NCBI GenBank assembly: GCA_003482905.1
Contig: DMXM01000037.1
Coordinates: 1-51,408 of the forward strand
From: Elusimicrobiota bacterium
Lineage (GTDB): Bacteria; Elusimicrobiota; Elusimicrobia; Elusimicrobiales; UBA9959
Length of the DNA stretch: 51,408 nt
Reading direction: 5' to 3'
The notes under the pieces were generated by a model that ran no database searches, was not told the origin of the DNA, and worked only from the letters and a program-made list of their open reading frames with translations. Made by a program: the position numbers and the translations under genes. How positions within the stretch are numbered: position 1 is the first letter of the stretch; the number at the start of each line of letters is the position of its first letter. Below are positions 32,614 to 41,050 of this stretch, one piece after another.

Positions 32614-35229
32614 ATGCTTAAAAAACTCGTTGAATCCATCATTGGTTCCAAGAGCGAGCGCGCGCTTAAGACCATACAGCCCGTGGTCGACCAGATCAAC
32701 GCCCTCGAAGAAGAAATTTCAAAACTTACGGACGCCGAACTGCGCGCCAAGACCGACGAGTTCCGCGAACGCCTCGCCAAAGGCGAAACCCTCGACGACA
32801 TTCTGCCCGAAGCCTTCGCCTGCGTGCGCGAGGCCTCCAAGCGCGTGTTGAATATGCGCCACTACGACGTGCAGCTTATCGGCGGCATAGTGCTGCACCG
32901 CGGCAAGATAGCCGAGATGCGCACCGGCGAGGGCAAGACCCTGGTCTCCACCCTGCCCGCCTACCTCAACGCCCTCACCGGCCACGGCGTGCACGTGGTG
33001 ACCGTGAACGATTACCTGGCCAAGCGCGACAGCCAGTGGATGGGTCCCGTGCACGAGTTCCTCGGCCTCACCGTAGGGTCCGTGCAGCACGACATGAAGA
33101 ACGAGGAGCGCCGCGCGATGTACGCGCGCGACATCACCTACATCACCAATAACGAGGTGGGTTTCGACTATCTGCGCGACAACATGGTGATGGACAAGGA
33201 AGACCGCGTGATGCGCGAGCGCAACTTCGCCGTGGTGGACGAGGTGGACTCGATCCTGGTGGACGAGGCCCGCACCCCGCTGATCATCTCCGGCCCGGCC
33301 GAGGAATCCACGGACAAGTACTACATAGTCAACCGGGTGATCCCGCTGCTGAACGTGCGTTTTATAACGGAGAAAGAAGAGATAGAGGCCAAACGCGACG
33401 GCGTGGACCTGGGCGTGGGCTACGACGCCATCGTAGACGAGAAGAGCCATACCGCCACCCTCACCGAGGAGGGCGTGCACAAAGCGGAGAAGATCCTGGG
33501 CGTGGGGAACATCTACGACGACGTAAATTCCGAATGGGCCCACCACATAACGCAGGCCCTGCGCGCCCACCACCTGTTCCGCAAGGACGTGGAATACGTG
33601 GTGAAAGACGGCGAGATCATGATAGTGGACGAGTTCACCGGCCGCCTGATGCCCGGCCGCCGCTGGTCCGACGGCCTGCACCAGGCCATCGAGGCCAAAG
33701 AGAGCATGCGTATCAAGGAAGAGAACCAGACGCTGGCCACCATCACCTTCCAGAACTACTTCAAACTCTATAAAAAGCTGTCCGGCATGACCGGCACGGC
33801 CATGACCGAGGCCGACGAATTCTGGGAGATCTATAACCTGGAAGTGGTGGAGATACCGCCCAACCGCCCCATGGTCCGCCAGGATTCCCCGGACCGCATC
33901 TACCGCACCGAGCGCGAAAAGAACAACGCCATAGTGGCGGAGATAGAAGAGCGCTGGCGCAAAAGCCAGCCGATGCTGGTGGGCACCCGCTCCATAGAAA
34001 AATCGGAAAAACTCGCCACCATGCTGCGCGTGAAAGGCATACCGCACCAGGTCCTCAACGCCAAATACCACGAGATGGAGGCCCAGATCATCGCCCAGGC
34101 GGGCCGCAAGGGCCAGGTGACCATAGCCACCAACATGGCCGGCCGCGGTACCGACATCATCCTCGGCGGCAACCCGCCGCTGGAGGAGGAGCACGACTAC
34201 GTCGGCTCCATAGGCGGCCTGCACGTGATGGGGACCGAGCGCCACGAGAGCCGGCGCATAGACAACCAGCTGCGCGGCCGCTGCGCGCGCCAGGGCGACC
34301 CCGGTTCCTCCGTCTTCTACGTTTCGCTGGAGGACGAGCTGATGCGCCTGTTCGGGTCCGAGCGGATCTCCGCCATCATGGAGAGGCTGGGGATGGAAGA
34401 GGGCGAGGTTATAGAATCCGCGCTGGTCAGCCGCCAGATAGAAGGCGCCCAGAAGCGCGTGGAAGGGATGAATTTCGACGCCCGCAAGCAGCTGCTGGAC
34501 TACGACAATGTGATGAACAAGCAGCGCCTGGCGGTTTACGAACTGCGCAACGCCATTCTCAACGGCGAGGGCGTGCCGGAGCGCGTGAAGAGCATGATCC
34601 ACGAGGCGGTGGAGGAGCAGCTTGACCTGAACGCGCCGCAGGACCAGGCCTCGCAGCTGTGGAGCCTGGAGGCCCTCAATATTTACCTGAAGAAGACGGC
34701 CGGCTTCGAACTGGCCTACACGCCGGACGAGGTGCACGGCCTTACCCGGCCCGTGCTCTACGACGAGGTGATGCGGCGGGTGGACGAGGCTTACGCCAGG
34801 CGCTTTGCCGACTTCGCCGAGCGCAATGTGGATTTCGCCGAGCTGCAGCGCGTGCTGCTGCTGCAGATCATGGACCATATCTGGAAGAACCACCTGTTCG
34901 AGCTGGACCATCTTAAGAAGGGCGTGGGCCTGCGCGCCTACGGCCAGAAGGACCCGCTGATAGAGTACCAGAAGGAGTCCTATTCCCTGTTCGAGACCAT
35001 GCTGGGCCGCGTGCGCGACCAGATGGTGGAATATGTTTTCCGCATACAGCTGCCCCCGCGCCCGGTGGCGCGGCCGGCGGTTGTGGAGGGCGCCCCCCGG
35101 GAGGCGCAGCCTTCCCAGCCCGCTGCGCCGAAGCCGGCTTCAAAATTCACCGACGCCAAGACCGGCCGCAACGATCCCTGTCCCTGCGGTTCGGGGAAGA
35201 AGTACAAGAAATGCCACGGGGTGGGGTAG
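32614..35229 (+). CDS. secA: Preprotein translocase ATPase SecA
   Basis: The 871-residue motor drives proteins through SecYEG. In order: NBD1 with Walker A MRTGEGKTL (near 105), VVDEVDSILVDEARTPLIISG, the preprotein-crosslinking domain, NBD2 with TNMAGRGTDIILGG and RRIDNQLRGRCARQGDPGSS, the helical wing/scaffold, and a C-terminal zinc-binding SEC-C tail (NDPCPCGSGKKYKKCHG). Length and order are standard. The second dispersed hairpin element begins right after its stop. Confidence 0.97.
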   Translation: MLKKLVESIIGSKSERALKTIQPVVDQINALEEEISKLTDAELRAKTDEFRERLAKGETLDDILPEAFACVREASKRVLNMRHYDVQLIGGIVLHRGKIAEMRTGEGKTLVSTLPAYLNALTGHGVHVVTVNDYLAKRDSQWMGPVHEFLGLTVGSVQHDMKNEERRAMYARDITYITNNEVGFDYLRDNMVMDKEDRVMRERNFAVVDEVDSILVDEARTPLIISGPAEESTDKYYIVNRVIPLLNVRFITEKEEIEAKRDGVDLGVGYDAIVDEKSHTATLTEEGVHKAEKILGVGNIYDDVNSEWAHHITQALRAHHLFRKDVEYVVKDGEIMIVDEFTGRLMPGRRWSDGLHQAIEAKESMRIKEENQTLATITFQNYFKLYKKLSGMTGTAMTEADEFWEIYNLEVVEIPPNRPMVRQDSPDRIYRTEREKNNAIVAEIEERWRKSQPMLVGTRSIEKSEKLATMLRVKGIPHQVLNAKYHEMEAQIIAQAGRKGQVTIATNMAGRGTDIILGGNPPLEEEHDYVGSIGGLHVMGTERHESRRIDNQLRGRCARQGDPGSSVFYVSLEDELMRLFGSERISAIMERLGMEEGEVIESALVSRQIEGAQKRVEGMNFDARKQLLDYDNVMNKQRLAVYELRNAILNGEGVPERVKSMIHEAVEEQLDLNAPQDQASQLWSLEALNIYLKKTAGFELAYTPDEVHGLTRPVLYDEVMRRVDEAYARRFADFAERNVDFAELQRVLLLQIMDHIWKNHLFELDHLKKGVGLRAYGQKDPLIEYQKESYSLFETMLGRVRDQMVEYVFRIQLPPRPVARPAVVEGAPREAQPSQPAAPKPASKFTDAKTGRNDPCPCGSGKKYKKCHGVG

Positions 35230-35230
35230 G

Positions 35231-35393
35231 CTGGGCCCGACAGGGGGATTGGAACGCAAAAACAGCGTCGCGCACACCGTGCGCGCGCTTCCGCGTCGGG
35301 GAAAGAGGCCGCCGCGGCCACCCGCCCTCCGCGCTTACGCAAGCGTCGGGCTCCGACACGGTTTTGCTAACCCAATCCCCCTGCCGTGCCCAG
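35231..35393 (+). repeat. Dispersed intergenic hairpin element, copy 2
   Basis: The 5' arm (35231-35252: CTGGGC, four bases, CAGGGGGATTGG) pairs with the 3' arm (35372-35393: CCAATCCCCCTG, four bases, GCCCAG), giving 12 and 6 bp of perfect stem plus two pairs between. The arm sequence is unrelated to copies 1 and 3. The core again runs AACGCAAAAA, CGCACACCGTG, GCGCTTACGCAAGCGTCGG, GGTTTTGCTAACCC. It fills the gap between secA and lnt, and its outer edge abuts the AGGGG ribosome binding site of lnt. Confidence 0.85.
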
Positions 35394-35402
35394 GGGTAAA
35401 TA

Positions 35403-36905
35403 ATGTTGAAGAAAATTCCGACCGCGTTTTTACCTTTTCTGACGGCGCTGCTGCTGGTGCTCAGCTATCCCAAGTTCTACCAGGGGTGGCTGGCCTGGCT
35501 GGCTTTGGGGCCGCTTTCATATTATATCCTGCGGTCAAAAACCCCCAGGGCGGCCGCGGCTGGCGGGCTTGTCTGCGGGGTTGTGTTTTACCTCGGCATA
35601 CTTTACTGGATCTATCCCACCATGCGCGCGGGCGGCGTGAATCCGGCGGTCTCGGCCCTGGGTCTGGCGCTGCTCAGTCTTGTCCTTTCCGCCGAGTTCG
35701 TCCTGATCTCGGTCTACGGCTTTTATATTAAAAAGACCGGCACAAAGGCCTGGCCTTACTTGTTCGCGCTGGGCTGGTTCCTGCTGGAATACGGCAAGGT
35801 ATATTTAAGCCTGAAGGCGGTCTGGTTCCCCTGGTTCATGCTGGGCTATACGCAGTGGGATTATGCGCCGCTCATACAGGTAGCCTCCATTACCGGCGTA
35901 TACGGCCTCAGCGCCGCCGTCTGTTTTGCCGGGGCGCTGGCTGCCTCCCTGTTGGTGCTGGAGGCGCCGATATATAAAAAAATTATCCGCTTCACCCCGG
36001 CTATCCTTGTTTTTTGCGGCATCTGGCTGTTCGGGAGGGCCGAGCTGAAAACAGCGGAGGCCGCCGCGCCGCTCAGGTCGTTTAAGGCGGCGCTGCTGCA
36101 GCCCTCTATAGACCTTTACTCCAAATGGGCCGAGGCCGAGGCCGGCAATATCCGGGCCATTATTGAGGGCCTGGCCGCCGGCGCCAAAGGCGCCGACCTG
36201 GTGGTCTGGCCGGAGAACGCCCTGCCCGGCTGGATAGAGGAACCATTCTATTCGGCCTGGCTAAAGTCGCCGGATTTTCGCGGCCCCGCCGGCAGTATAG
36301 TGGGTTCCGTCTCAAGGGGCGACGGGCGGCATGTGGCGGCTTTTCTGCTGGATGAAAAGGGGGAGATAGCGGCCTCGTACAATAAACGGCAGCTGGTGCC
36401 TTTCGGCGAGTATGTGCCGCTGCGCGGCCTTCTAGGCAGGTACATAGCCCCTGTGGCGGCGCTGGGAGAATTCGCCCCCGGCGCGCCGGAGCAGGGACTT
36501 ATGGCCTTCCGTGGTTTTAAAATAGGCGCGGCCATCTGCTATGAGTCGGTTTTTCCTTACCTTTTTTCGGCGGACGCCAGGGCCGGGGCCGATGTTTTTG
36601 TAAACATCACCAACGACGGCTGGTACCTGGACACCGCGGCCCCCTATCAGCACTTTATCGCCAATATTTTCAGGGCCGTGGAGAACCGACGCGCCGTCAT
36701 CCGCGCCGCCAATAACGGTATATCCGGCGTTATAGACCCATGGGGCAGAGTGCTGGCAAAGACCTCGCTGAACGAGCGCGTCGCAATGATAGTGACGGTT
36801 CCCGTCTACGCGGAGCGGGCTTTCTTCCCGTTCTACGGCCAGTGGTTCGCCTGGGCGGCTATGCTGGCGGTTTCGGCTTTCCTCCTGGCCGTGCTTTTTA
36901 TATAA
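35403..36905 (+). CDS. lnt: Apolipoprotein N-acyltransferase
   Basis: Lnt adds the third acyl chain to lipoproteins at the outer face of the inner membrane and marks a diderm envelope. The 500-residue protein has six or seven N-terminal membrane helices (about 5-220), a periplasmic nitrilase domain with the triad regions VVWPENALPGW (Glu), YNKRQLVPFGEYVPLRG (Lys) and IGAAICYESVFP (Cys), and a last membrane helix. ITNDGWYLDTAAPYQHF and ENRRAVIRAANNGISG are also classical. The HDAC-like gene begins right after its stop. Confidence 0.95.
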   Translation: MLKKIPTAFLPFLTALLLVLSYPKFYQGWLAWLALGPLSYYILRSKTPRAAAAGGLVCGVVFYLGILYWIYPTMRAGGVNPAVSALGLALLSLVLSAEFVLISVYGFYIKKTGTKAWPYLFALGWFLLEYGKVYLSLKAVWFPWFMLGYTQWDYAPLIQVASITGVYGLSAAVCFAGALAASLLVLEAPIYKKIIRFTPAILVFCGIWLFGRAELKTAEAAAPLRSFKAALLQPSIDLYSKWAEAEAGNIRAIIEGLAAGAKGADLVVWPENALPGWIEEPFYSAWLKSPDFRGPAGSIVGSVSRGDGRHVAAFLLDEKGEIAASYNKRQLVPFGEYVPLRGLLGRYIAPVAALGEFAPGAPEQGLMAFRGFKIGAAICYESVFPYLFSADARAGADVFVNITNDGWYLDTAAPYQHFIANIFRAVENRRAVIRAANNGISGVIDPWGRVLAKTSLNERVAMIVTVPVYAERAFFPFYGQWFAWAAMLAVSAFLLAVLFI

Positions 36906-37811
36906 ATGAAGATCGTATTTTCCAAATACTACACGGTAAAAACCCCGGGGCATGTTTTCAGGGCCGGTAAGTTCGAGGCCGCGCTGAATATGCTGCTGAA
37001 AGACGGAATCGTTTTAAAAAAAGACATAGTCGCCCCGGCAGCGCCTTCAAAAGCCGACCTGCTGCTGGCCCACAGTCCGGCCTGGGTGAAAAAGAACCTT
37101 AAGTTCGGCTTTACTCCGGAGGACAGCGTGAAGGCCGAACTGACCATAACGCGCGGCGTGGCACGGGCCCATATGATGAACGTGGGCGGCACAATTAAAG
37201 CCGCCCGCCTGGCCCTTAAGAACGGCGTCGGCATAAATTGCGGCGGGGGCGCCCACCACGCTTTTAAGGACCACGGGGAAGGTTTCTGCCTTTTAAACGA
37301 TATCGCCATAGCCGTCAAAAAATTACTGAAAGAGAGGCTGATCAGGCGCGCCATGATAATAGACCTGGACGCCCATCAGGGCAACGGCACCGCTGCTATC
37401 TTCCGGGGCGATAAAAGGGTTTTCACTTTCTCTATGCACGGGGTGGAAACCTATCCTGAGAAGAGGGAGAGAAGTTCGCTGGATATAGAACTTAAGGCGG
37501 GAACGGGTGACGCCGTTTACCTGGCGGTCCTCAAGCGCGGGCTGTCCCGGGTCCTGGACGAGTTCCGGCCCGATCTCGCCGTTTACCTGGCCGGCGCCGA
37601 TGTTTATAAGGGTGACGCGCTGGGCGGACTTGGCCTGACCATGCTTGGCATAAAAAAAAGGGACGCTTTTGTCTTTTCCGAGTGCCGGGGCCGCGGGGTT
37701 CCGGTGGCGCTTACATTGGGCGGAGGCTACGCTTTAAAGCCGGAAAATAGTGCTAAAATACATGCTGAAACAATAAAGTCGGCGCTAAGCCGCCACGCGG
37801 GGGATTTATGA
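36906..37811 (+). CDS. Histone deacetylase-family (arginase-fold) deacetylase
   Basis: The 301-residue protein has the zinc-dependent deacetylase signature: GINCGGGAHHAFKDHGEGFCLLNDIAIA (tandem His 117-118), IIDLDAHQGNGTA (metal ligands Asp155 and His157), YLAGADVYKGDALGGLGLT (third ligand Asp) and LTLGGGYA (catalytic Tyr). The compact form is closest in style to HDAC11/AcuC-like bacterial proteins. The substrate could be an acetylated protein, polyamine or small molecule. Its ATG directly follows the lnt stop, and its stop overlaps the histidine kinase start (ATGA). Confidence 0.88.
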   Translation: MKIVFSKYYTVKTPGHVFRAGKFEAALNMLLKDGIVLKKDIVAPAAPSKADLLLAHSPAWVKKNLKFGFTPEDSVKAELTITRGVARAHMMNVGGTIKAARLALKNGVGINCGGGAHHAFKDHGEGFCLLNDIAIAVKKLLKERLIRRAMIIDLDAHQGNGTAAIFRGDKRVFTFSMHGVETYPEKRERSSLDIELKAGTGDAVYLAVLKRGLSRVLDEFRPDLAVYLAGADVYKGDALGGLGLTMLGIKKRDAFVFSECRGRGVPVALTLGGGYALKPENSAKIHAETIKSALSRHAGDL

Positions 37812-39781
37812 AGATACTTATAGCCGAAGATGACAGGGGGATGCTCGCTCTCCTGGAGTTGGCTTTACAAAAACAAGGCTACACGGTGGAAGGAGCCTCC
37901 GACGGTCTGGAGGCGTTGGAGAAGGCTCTGGCCGCCCCTCCCGATCTTATAGTTTCCGATGTTATGATGCCGGAGATGGACGGCTTTATGTTTTGCAGGA
38001 AGGTCAAAGATGATGCGCGCCTTAAACATATCCCGTTTATACTTTATACGGCCACCAAAACCGAAAAAGACGAGCAGTCCCTGGCCGCCAAGGTCGGGGC
38101 ATCCAGGCTGGTCATAAAAATTGGCGGGCTGGGGCCTATAATGGAAGCGGTAAAAGAGGAGCTGGAAAAAATAAGGGCCGGTAATGTAACGCATCCTCCT
38201 CCGCAGGGAATCGATCTGGACGCTGAATATATCCGTGTCCTCTCGCGCAAACTTCAGTTAAACGAGCGCGAGCTTAAGCGGGAGCGCGACCTGGCGAAAA
38301 TGTACCTGGATATAGCCGGGGTCATGATAGTGGCGCTGGACCGGGACGGCCTGATCACCATGATAAACAAGAGGGGCGGCGACGTGCTCGGATACGGAGA
38401 CGGCGAACTTTTGGGAAAAAACTGGTTCGACTCTTGTCTGCCGCCTGACAGCAGGGGAGAGGTTAAACGGGTGTTCGGCAGACTTATGGCCGGCGAGATC
38501 TCACTGGTGGAGTATTATGAGAACCCGGTACTGACAAAAAAGGGGGAAATGCGGACGGTAGCATTTCACAACGCTGTGATCCGCAGCGGTTCCTCCGCTA
38601 TAACCGGGATACTGTTTTCCGGTTCCGACATAACCGACCAGCGGCGTTCCGAGCAGGCGCTGCTGCAGGCCCAGAAAATGGATTCTATCGGCCAGCTTTC
38701 GGCCGGCATAGCCCACGACCTGAACAATCTGCTCGGCCCGGTGCTGGCATACGCGGATTTCCTGCGCAAAAGCATTCCCTCCGGCGACGCGCGCCACGTC
38801 GATATCGACGAGATAACCAAGGCCGCCAGCCGCGCGGCGGCGCTGGTGCGGCAGCTGCTGGCTTTCAGCCGCCGGCAGGTGCTGGAACCCAAGGTGATAG
38901 ACCTTAACGGTATCGTCAACGGCCTGGGCGGGATGCTGGAGCGGATAATAGGCGAACATATCCGGATAATCTACGCCCTCGACCCTTCGGCCGGTCTCGT
39001 AAAAGTGGACCCGGTGCAGATGGAGCAGGTGATCATAAACCTGGCCGTGAACGCGCGGGACGCCATGGAGCGCGGCGGGACGCTTGCGGTGTCTACGGGC
39101 GCGGCCGAGCTGGAGGCCGCGGGGGAAAGGCCCGCCGGGCGTTATTTTGTCCTTACCATAAAGGACACGGGCTGCGGGATGGACGCCGCCACCCAGGGGC
39201 GCATATTCGAGCCATTTTTTACCACCAAGGGGCGCGGGCATGGCATTGGCCTGGGGCTCTCTACGGTCTACGGGATAGTAAAACAGAGCGGCGGGGAGAT
39301 AAAGGTGGAAAGCCAGCCCGGCCAGGGCTCAGTTTTCAGCGTATGTCTGCCGTTGGTTAAAGGCGCCGCCGAAGCGGCCGAGGCGCACGGCCCCGGGCGG
39401 GCCGCCGCCGGAAAAGGCGTGGTCCTGGTGGCGGAGGACGACGAGCCCATGCGGCGGATCTCAAAGCGCATTCTCAACGCCGCCGGCTACGAGGTGTTGG
39501 AGGCTGTGGACGGGAGAGAGGCTTTAATGGTCCTTGAAAAAAGGTCCGGGGCGGTCTCGGTGCTATTAACGGATATAGTGATGCCGGAACTGGACGGGGT
39601 AGGCCTGGCGCGGGAGGTCATGGATAGGTATCCCGGAATAAAAATACTGTGCATGTCCGGCTACGCCGACAAGCAAGAGGACCTTGAGCGGGTGCTTGGG
39701 AATAAAGTCGGGTACATACAAAAACCGTTCATTCCGGACGAATTTCTCAGGAAGATCGAAGAGGTGTTGGCGCGGCCCTGA
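37808..39781 (+). CDS. Hybrid histidine kinase: REC-PAS-HisKA-HATPase-REC
   Basis: The 657-residue cytoplasmic protein has a receiver domain at 1-120 (phospho-Asp51 in LIVSDVMMPEMDG), a coiled linker, and a PAS domain at about 165-285. HisKA follows with His near 302 (AGIAHDLNNLLGPVLAYADF), then an ATPase domain (NLAVNARDAMERGG, DTGCGMD, FEPFFTTKGRGHGIGLGLSTVYGIV), and a C-terminal receiver (VLVAEDDEPMRR..., LLTDIVMPELDG). It lacks membrane segments and any output domain. Translational coupling to the deacetylase suggests a shared condition or pathway, which is inference. Confidence 0.92.
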   Translation: MKILIAEDDRGMLALLELALQKQGYTVEGASDGLEALEKALAAPPDLIVSDVMMPEMDGFMFCRKVKDDARLKHIPFILYTATKTEKDEQSLAAKVGASRLVIKIGGLGPIMEAVKEELEKIRAGNVTHPPPQGIDLDAEYIRVLSRKLQLNERELKRERDLAKMYLDIAGVMIVALDRDGLITMINKRGGDVLGYGDGELLGKNWFDSCLPPDSRGEVKRVFGRLMAGEISLVEYYENPVLTKKGEMRTVAFHNAVIRSGSSAITGILFSGSDITDQRRSEQALLQAQKMDSIGQLSAGIAHDLNNLLGPVLAYADFLRKSIPSGDARHVDIDEITKAASRAAALVRQLLAFSRRQVLEPKVIDLNGIVNGLGGMLERIIGEHIRIIYALDPSAGLVKVDPVQMEQVIINLAVNARDAMERGGTLAVSTGAAELEAAGERPAGRYFVLTIKDTGCGMDAATQGRIFEPFFTTKGRGHGIGLGLSTVYGIVKQSGGEIKVESQPGQGSVFSVCLPLVKGAAEAAEAHGPGRAAAGKGVVLVAEDDEPMRRISKRILNAAGYEVLEAVDGREALMVLEKRSGAVSVLLTDIVMPELDGVGLAREVMDRYPGIKILCMSGYADKQEDLERVLGNKVGYIQKPFIPDEFLRKIEEVLARP

Positions 39782-39794
39782 AGGCCAGCCCGTA

Positions 39795-39833
39795 ATAAAG
39801 AAACAGCCGGCCAGGGGCCGGCTGTTTCTTTAT
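39795..39833. terminator. Bidirectional terminator between convergent genes
   Basis: A perfect 18-bp stem: ATAAAGAAACAGCCGGCC (39795-39812) with GGCCGGCTGTTTCTTTAT (39816-39833), loop AGG. The A/T-rich base of the stem provides T-runs in both directions, for the kinase gene (plus) and the gene at 40692 (minus). Confidence 0.88.
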
Positions 39834-39846
39834 ACGGTGTCCGGCG

Positions 39847-40692
39847 CTATATCTGAAAGAGTATCGGGGTGCAGGGCGCCTGGAATTCGGCGGCCGGCAG
39901 CGCGGGTCTGCTATAGGCGGAGCCGCCGGTGCATTTGTACATGCAGGTGTCGTTCTCGAGCTTGCTGAATATGCAGGCCCTGGCCTTAACCGAACGCCGC
40001 GACGGCTCTTCTTCGCTTACGAAGTAACCGACCACGTACGAGTAATCTGTGGGGCCGGACCGGACCAGTTCCGTGAACGCTACGTCGTTGCCTTCGTTCT
40101 CCAGCCGTTCAACGCGGTCGAACATCTGGTTATAGGCGTCGGCTTCGCGCCTGAAGCTGACCCCGGGGTAGACTATAAGGCTCCGCCGGGAGAGGAAGGT
40201 TATCTGGAAGTCGTAGTCGTTGGGGCCCTTGGTTACCAGCTTTGAACCGGTTATTTTGGCTTTGGCGTAATTGAGGCCGTTCAGCGTCTGCTCCATGGCC
40301 AGCGCCGCTTCCTGCCGGGTGCTGTAGCTGCCGAAGCTGTTGAAGGTCTGCCGCCCAGCCGCGGCCTTGCCCAGTGGGCCCGCGGGTATGGTGCGTATGA
40401 TATGGGTGGCGCAGGCGCCGGCCGGTTCGCCCGCGGAGAAGTCCGGTCTCATGGCCGGTTCCTTAAGGATGGCCCCGCTCTGGCATTTGAAATAGCATTT
40501 ATTATTCCTGAATTCCGTGAACACGCAGGTGTCCAGCGTTACCGGGGCCGGCTGCGGCAGGTTGTTATGCTGGTTGTTGATCTGGTTCCAGACGCTGCCC
40601 GCGTCTATAGGCGGCAGCTGCGGCGCGCGCTGCTCGGCCGCGGCCGGGGCCGCGAGCGATATGGCTATTAGAAAGTTTGCGATAATGTTCAT
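39847..40692 (-). CDS. Secreted Cys-rich protein with a duplicated motif, function unknown
   Basis: The 281-residue protein has a signal peptide (MNIIANFLIAISLAAPAAA). A Cys motif occurs twice: CVFTEFRNNKCYFKCQSG...PAMRPDF...C near the N-terminus, and CIFSKLENDTCMYKCTGG...PALPAAEF...C at the very end. Between them is a region that could be SPOR-like or adhesin-like (FGSYSTRQEAALAMEQTLNGL...) but is not convincing. The ATG has a strong GGAGG. I do not recognise the family; a disulfide-bonded periplasmic or surface protein is the best description. Confidence 0.65.
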   Translation of the reverse strand: MNIIANFLIAISLAAPAAAEQRAPQLPPIDAGSVWNQINNQHNNLPQPAPVTLDTCVFTEFRNNKCYFKCQSGAILKEPAMRPDFSAGEPAGACATHIIRTIPAGPLGKAAAGRQTFNSFGSYSTRQEAALAMEQTLNGLNYAKAKITGSKLVTKGPNDYDFQITFLSRRSLIVYPGVSFRREADAYNQMFDRVERLENEGNDVAFTELVRSGPTDYSYVVGYFVSEEEPSRRSVKARACIFSKLENDTCMYKCTGGSAYSRPALPAAEFQAPCTPILFQI

Positions 40693-40953
40693 GTTTCCTC
40701 CATTTAACTTACTACCAGTATATGAAGTATTGGCGGGCCGCTTTAGAGTCCAAGGGCCCGCTTATTGCCGGGAAAGAGCCTATCCCCGCAACGGCATTTA
40801 GCGGGACGGTCTGGGTACTTTGGCGGAGACCCCGGGGAAACACTGAGAACGTGGTTTGAGTATTCCTAATCACATCTGGGCCCTTCTCCAATGAGGCATT
40901 GACAAGTCTATAGGCCTTAGGGCCCAAAAAGCAATAGGCCCAAAGACTAAAGC

Positions 40954-40983
40954 TTGACTAGGCCCTTTGGTCTTGATTATAAT
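40954..40983 (+). promoter_or_regulatory. Promoter of the first clostripain-family gene
   Basis: TTGACT (40954-40959) and TATAAT (40978-40983) are 18 bases apart. The 40693-41050 gap holds no gene. Besides this promoter it contains several GGGCCC palindromes (near 40757, 40877 and 40918) and GGCCC runs, one of them, TAGGGCCCA, repeated upstream of the second paralogue. Confidence 0.75.
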
Positions 40984-41050
40984 CAATGATGTCACTAAAC
41001 TATACGTGTCAGCCCAGGTATCATTTATAAAAGCGGTCCAGGAGGAAGTA

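Noticed and set aside
32719..34911. A 730-codon open frame antisense to secA, and a 481-codon one antisense to metH (14810-16255)
   Set aside because: They are the mirror of high-GC third-position bias in the real genes: they match no family, have His/Val/Gly-skewed composition, and lie wholly inside genes with strong motif support.
35211..35399. Small ORFs running through the dispersed elements (also 30315-30512 and 47805-48290)
   Set aside because: They read through hairpin arms and a repeated core. The similar peptides come from the shared DNA, and start contexts are poor.
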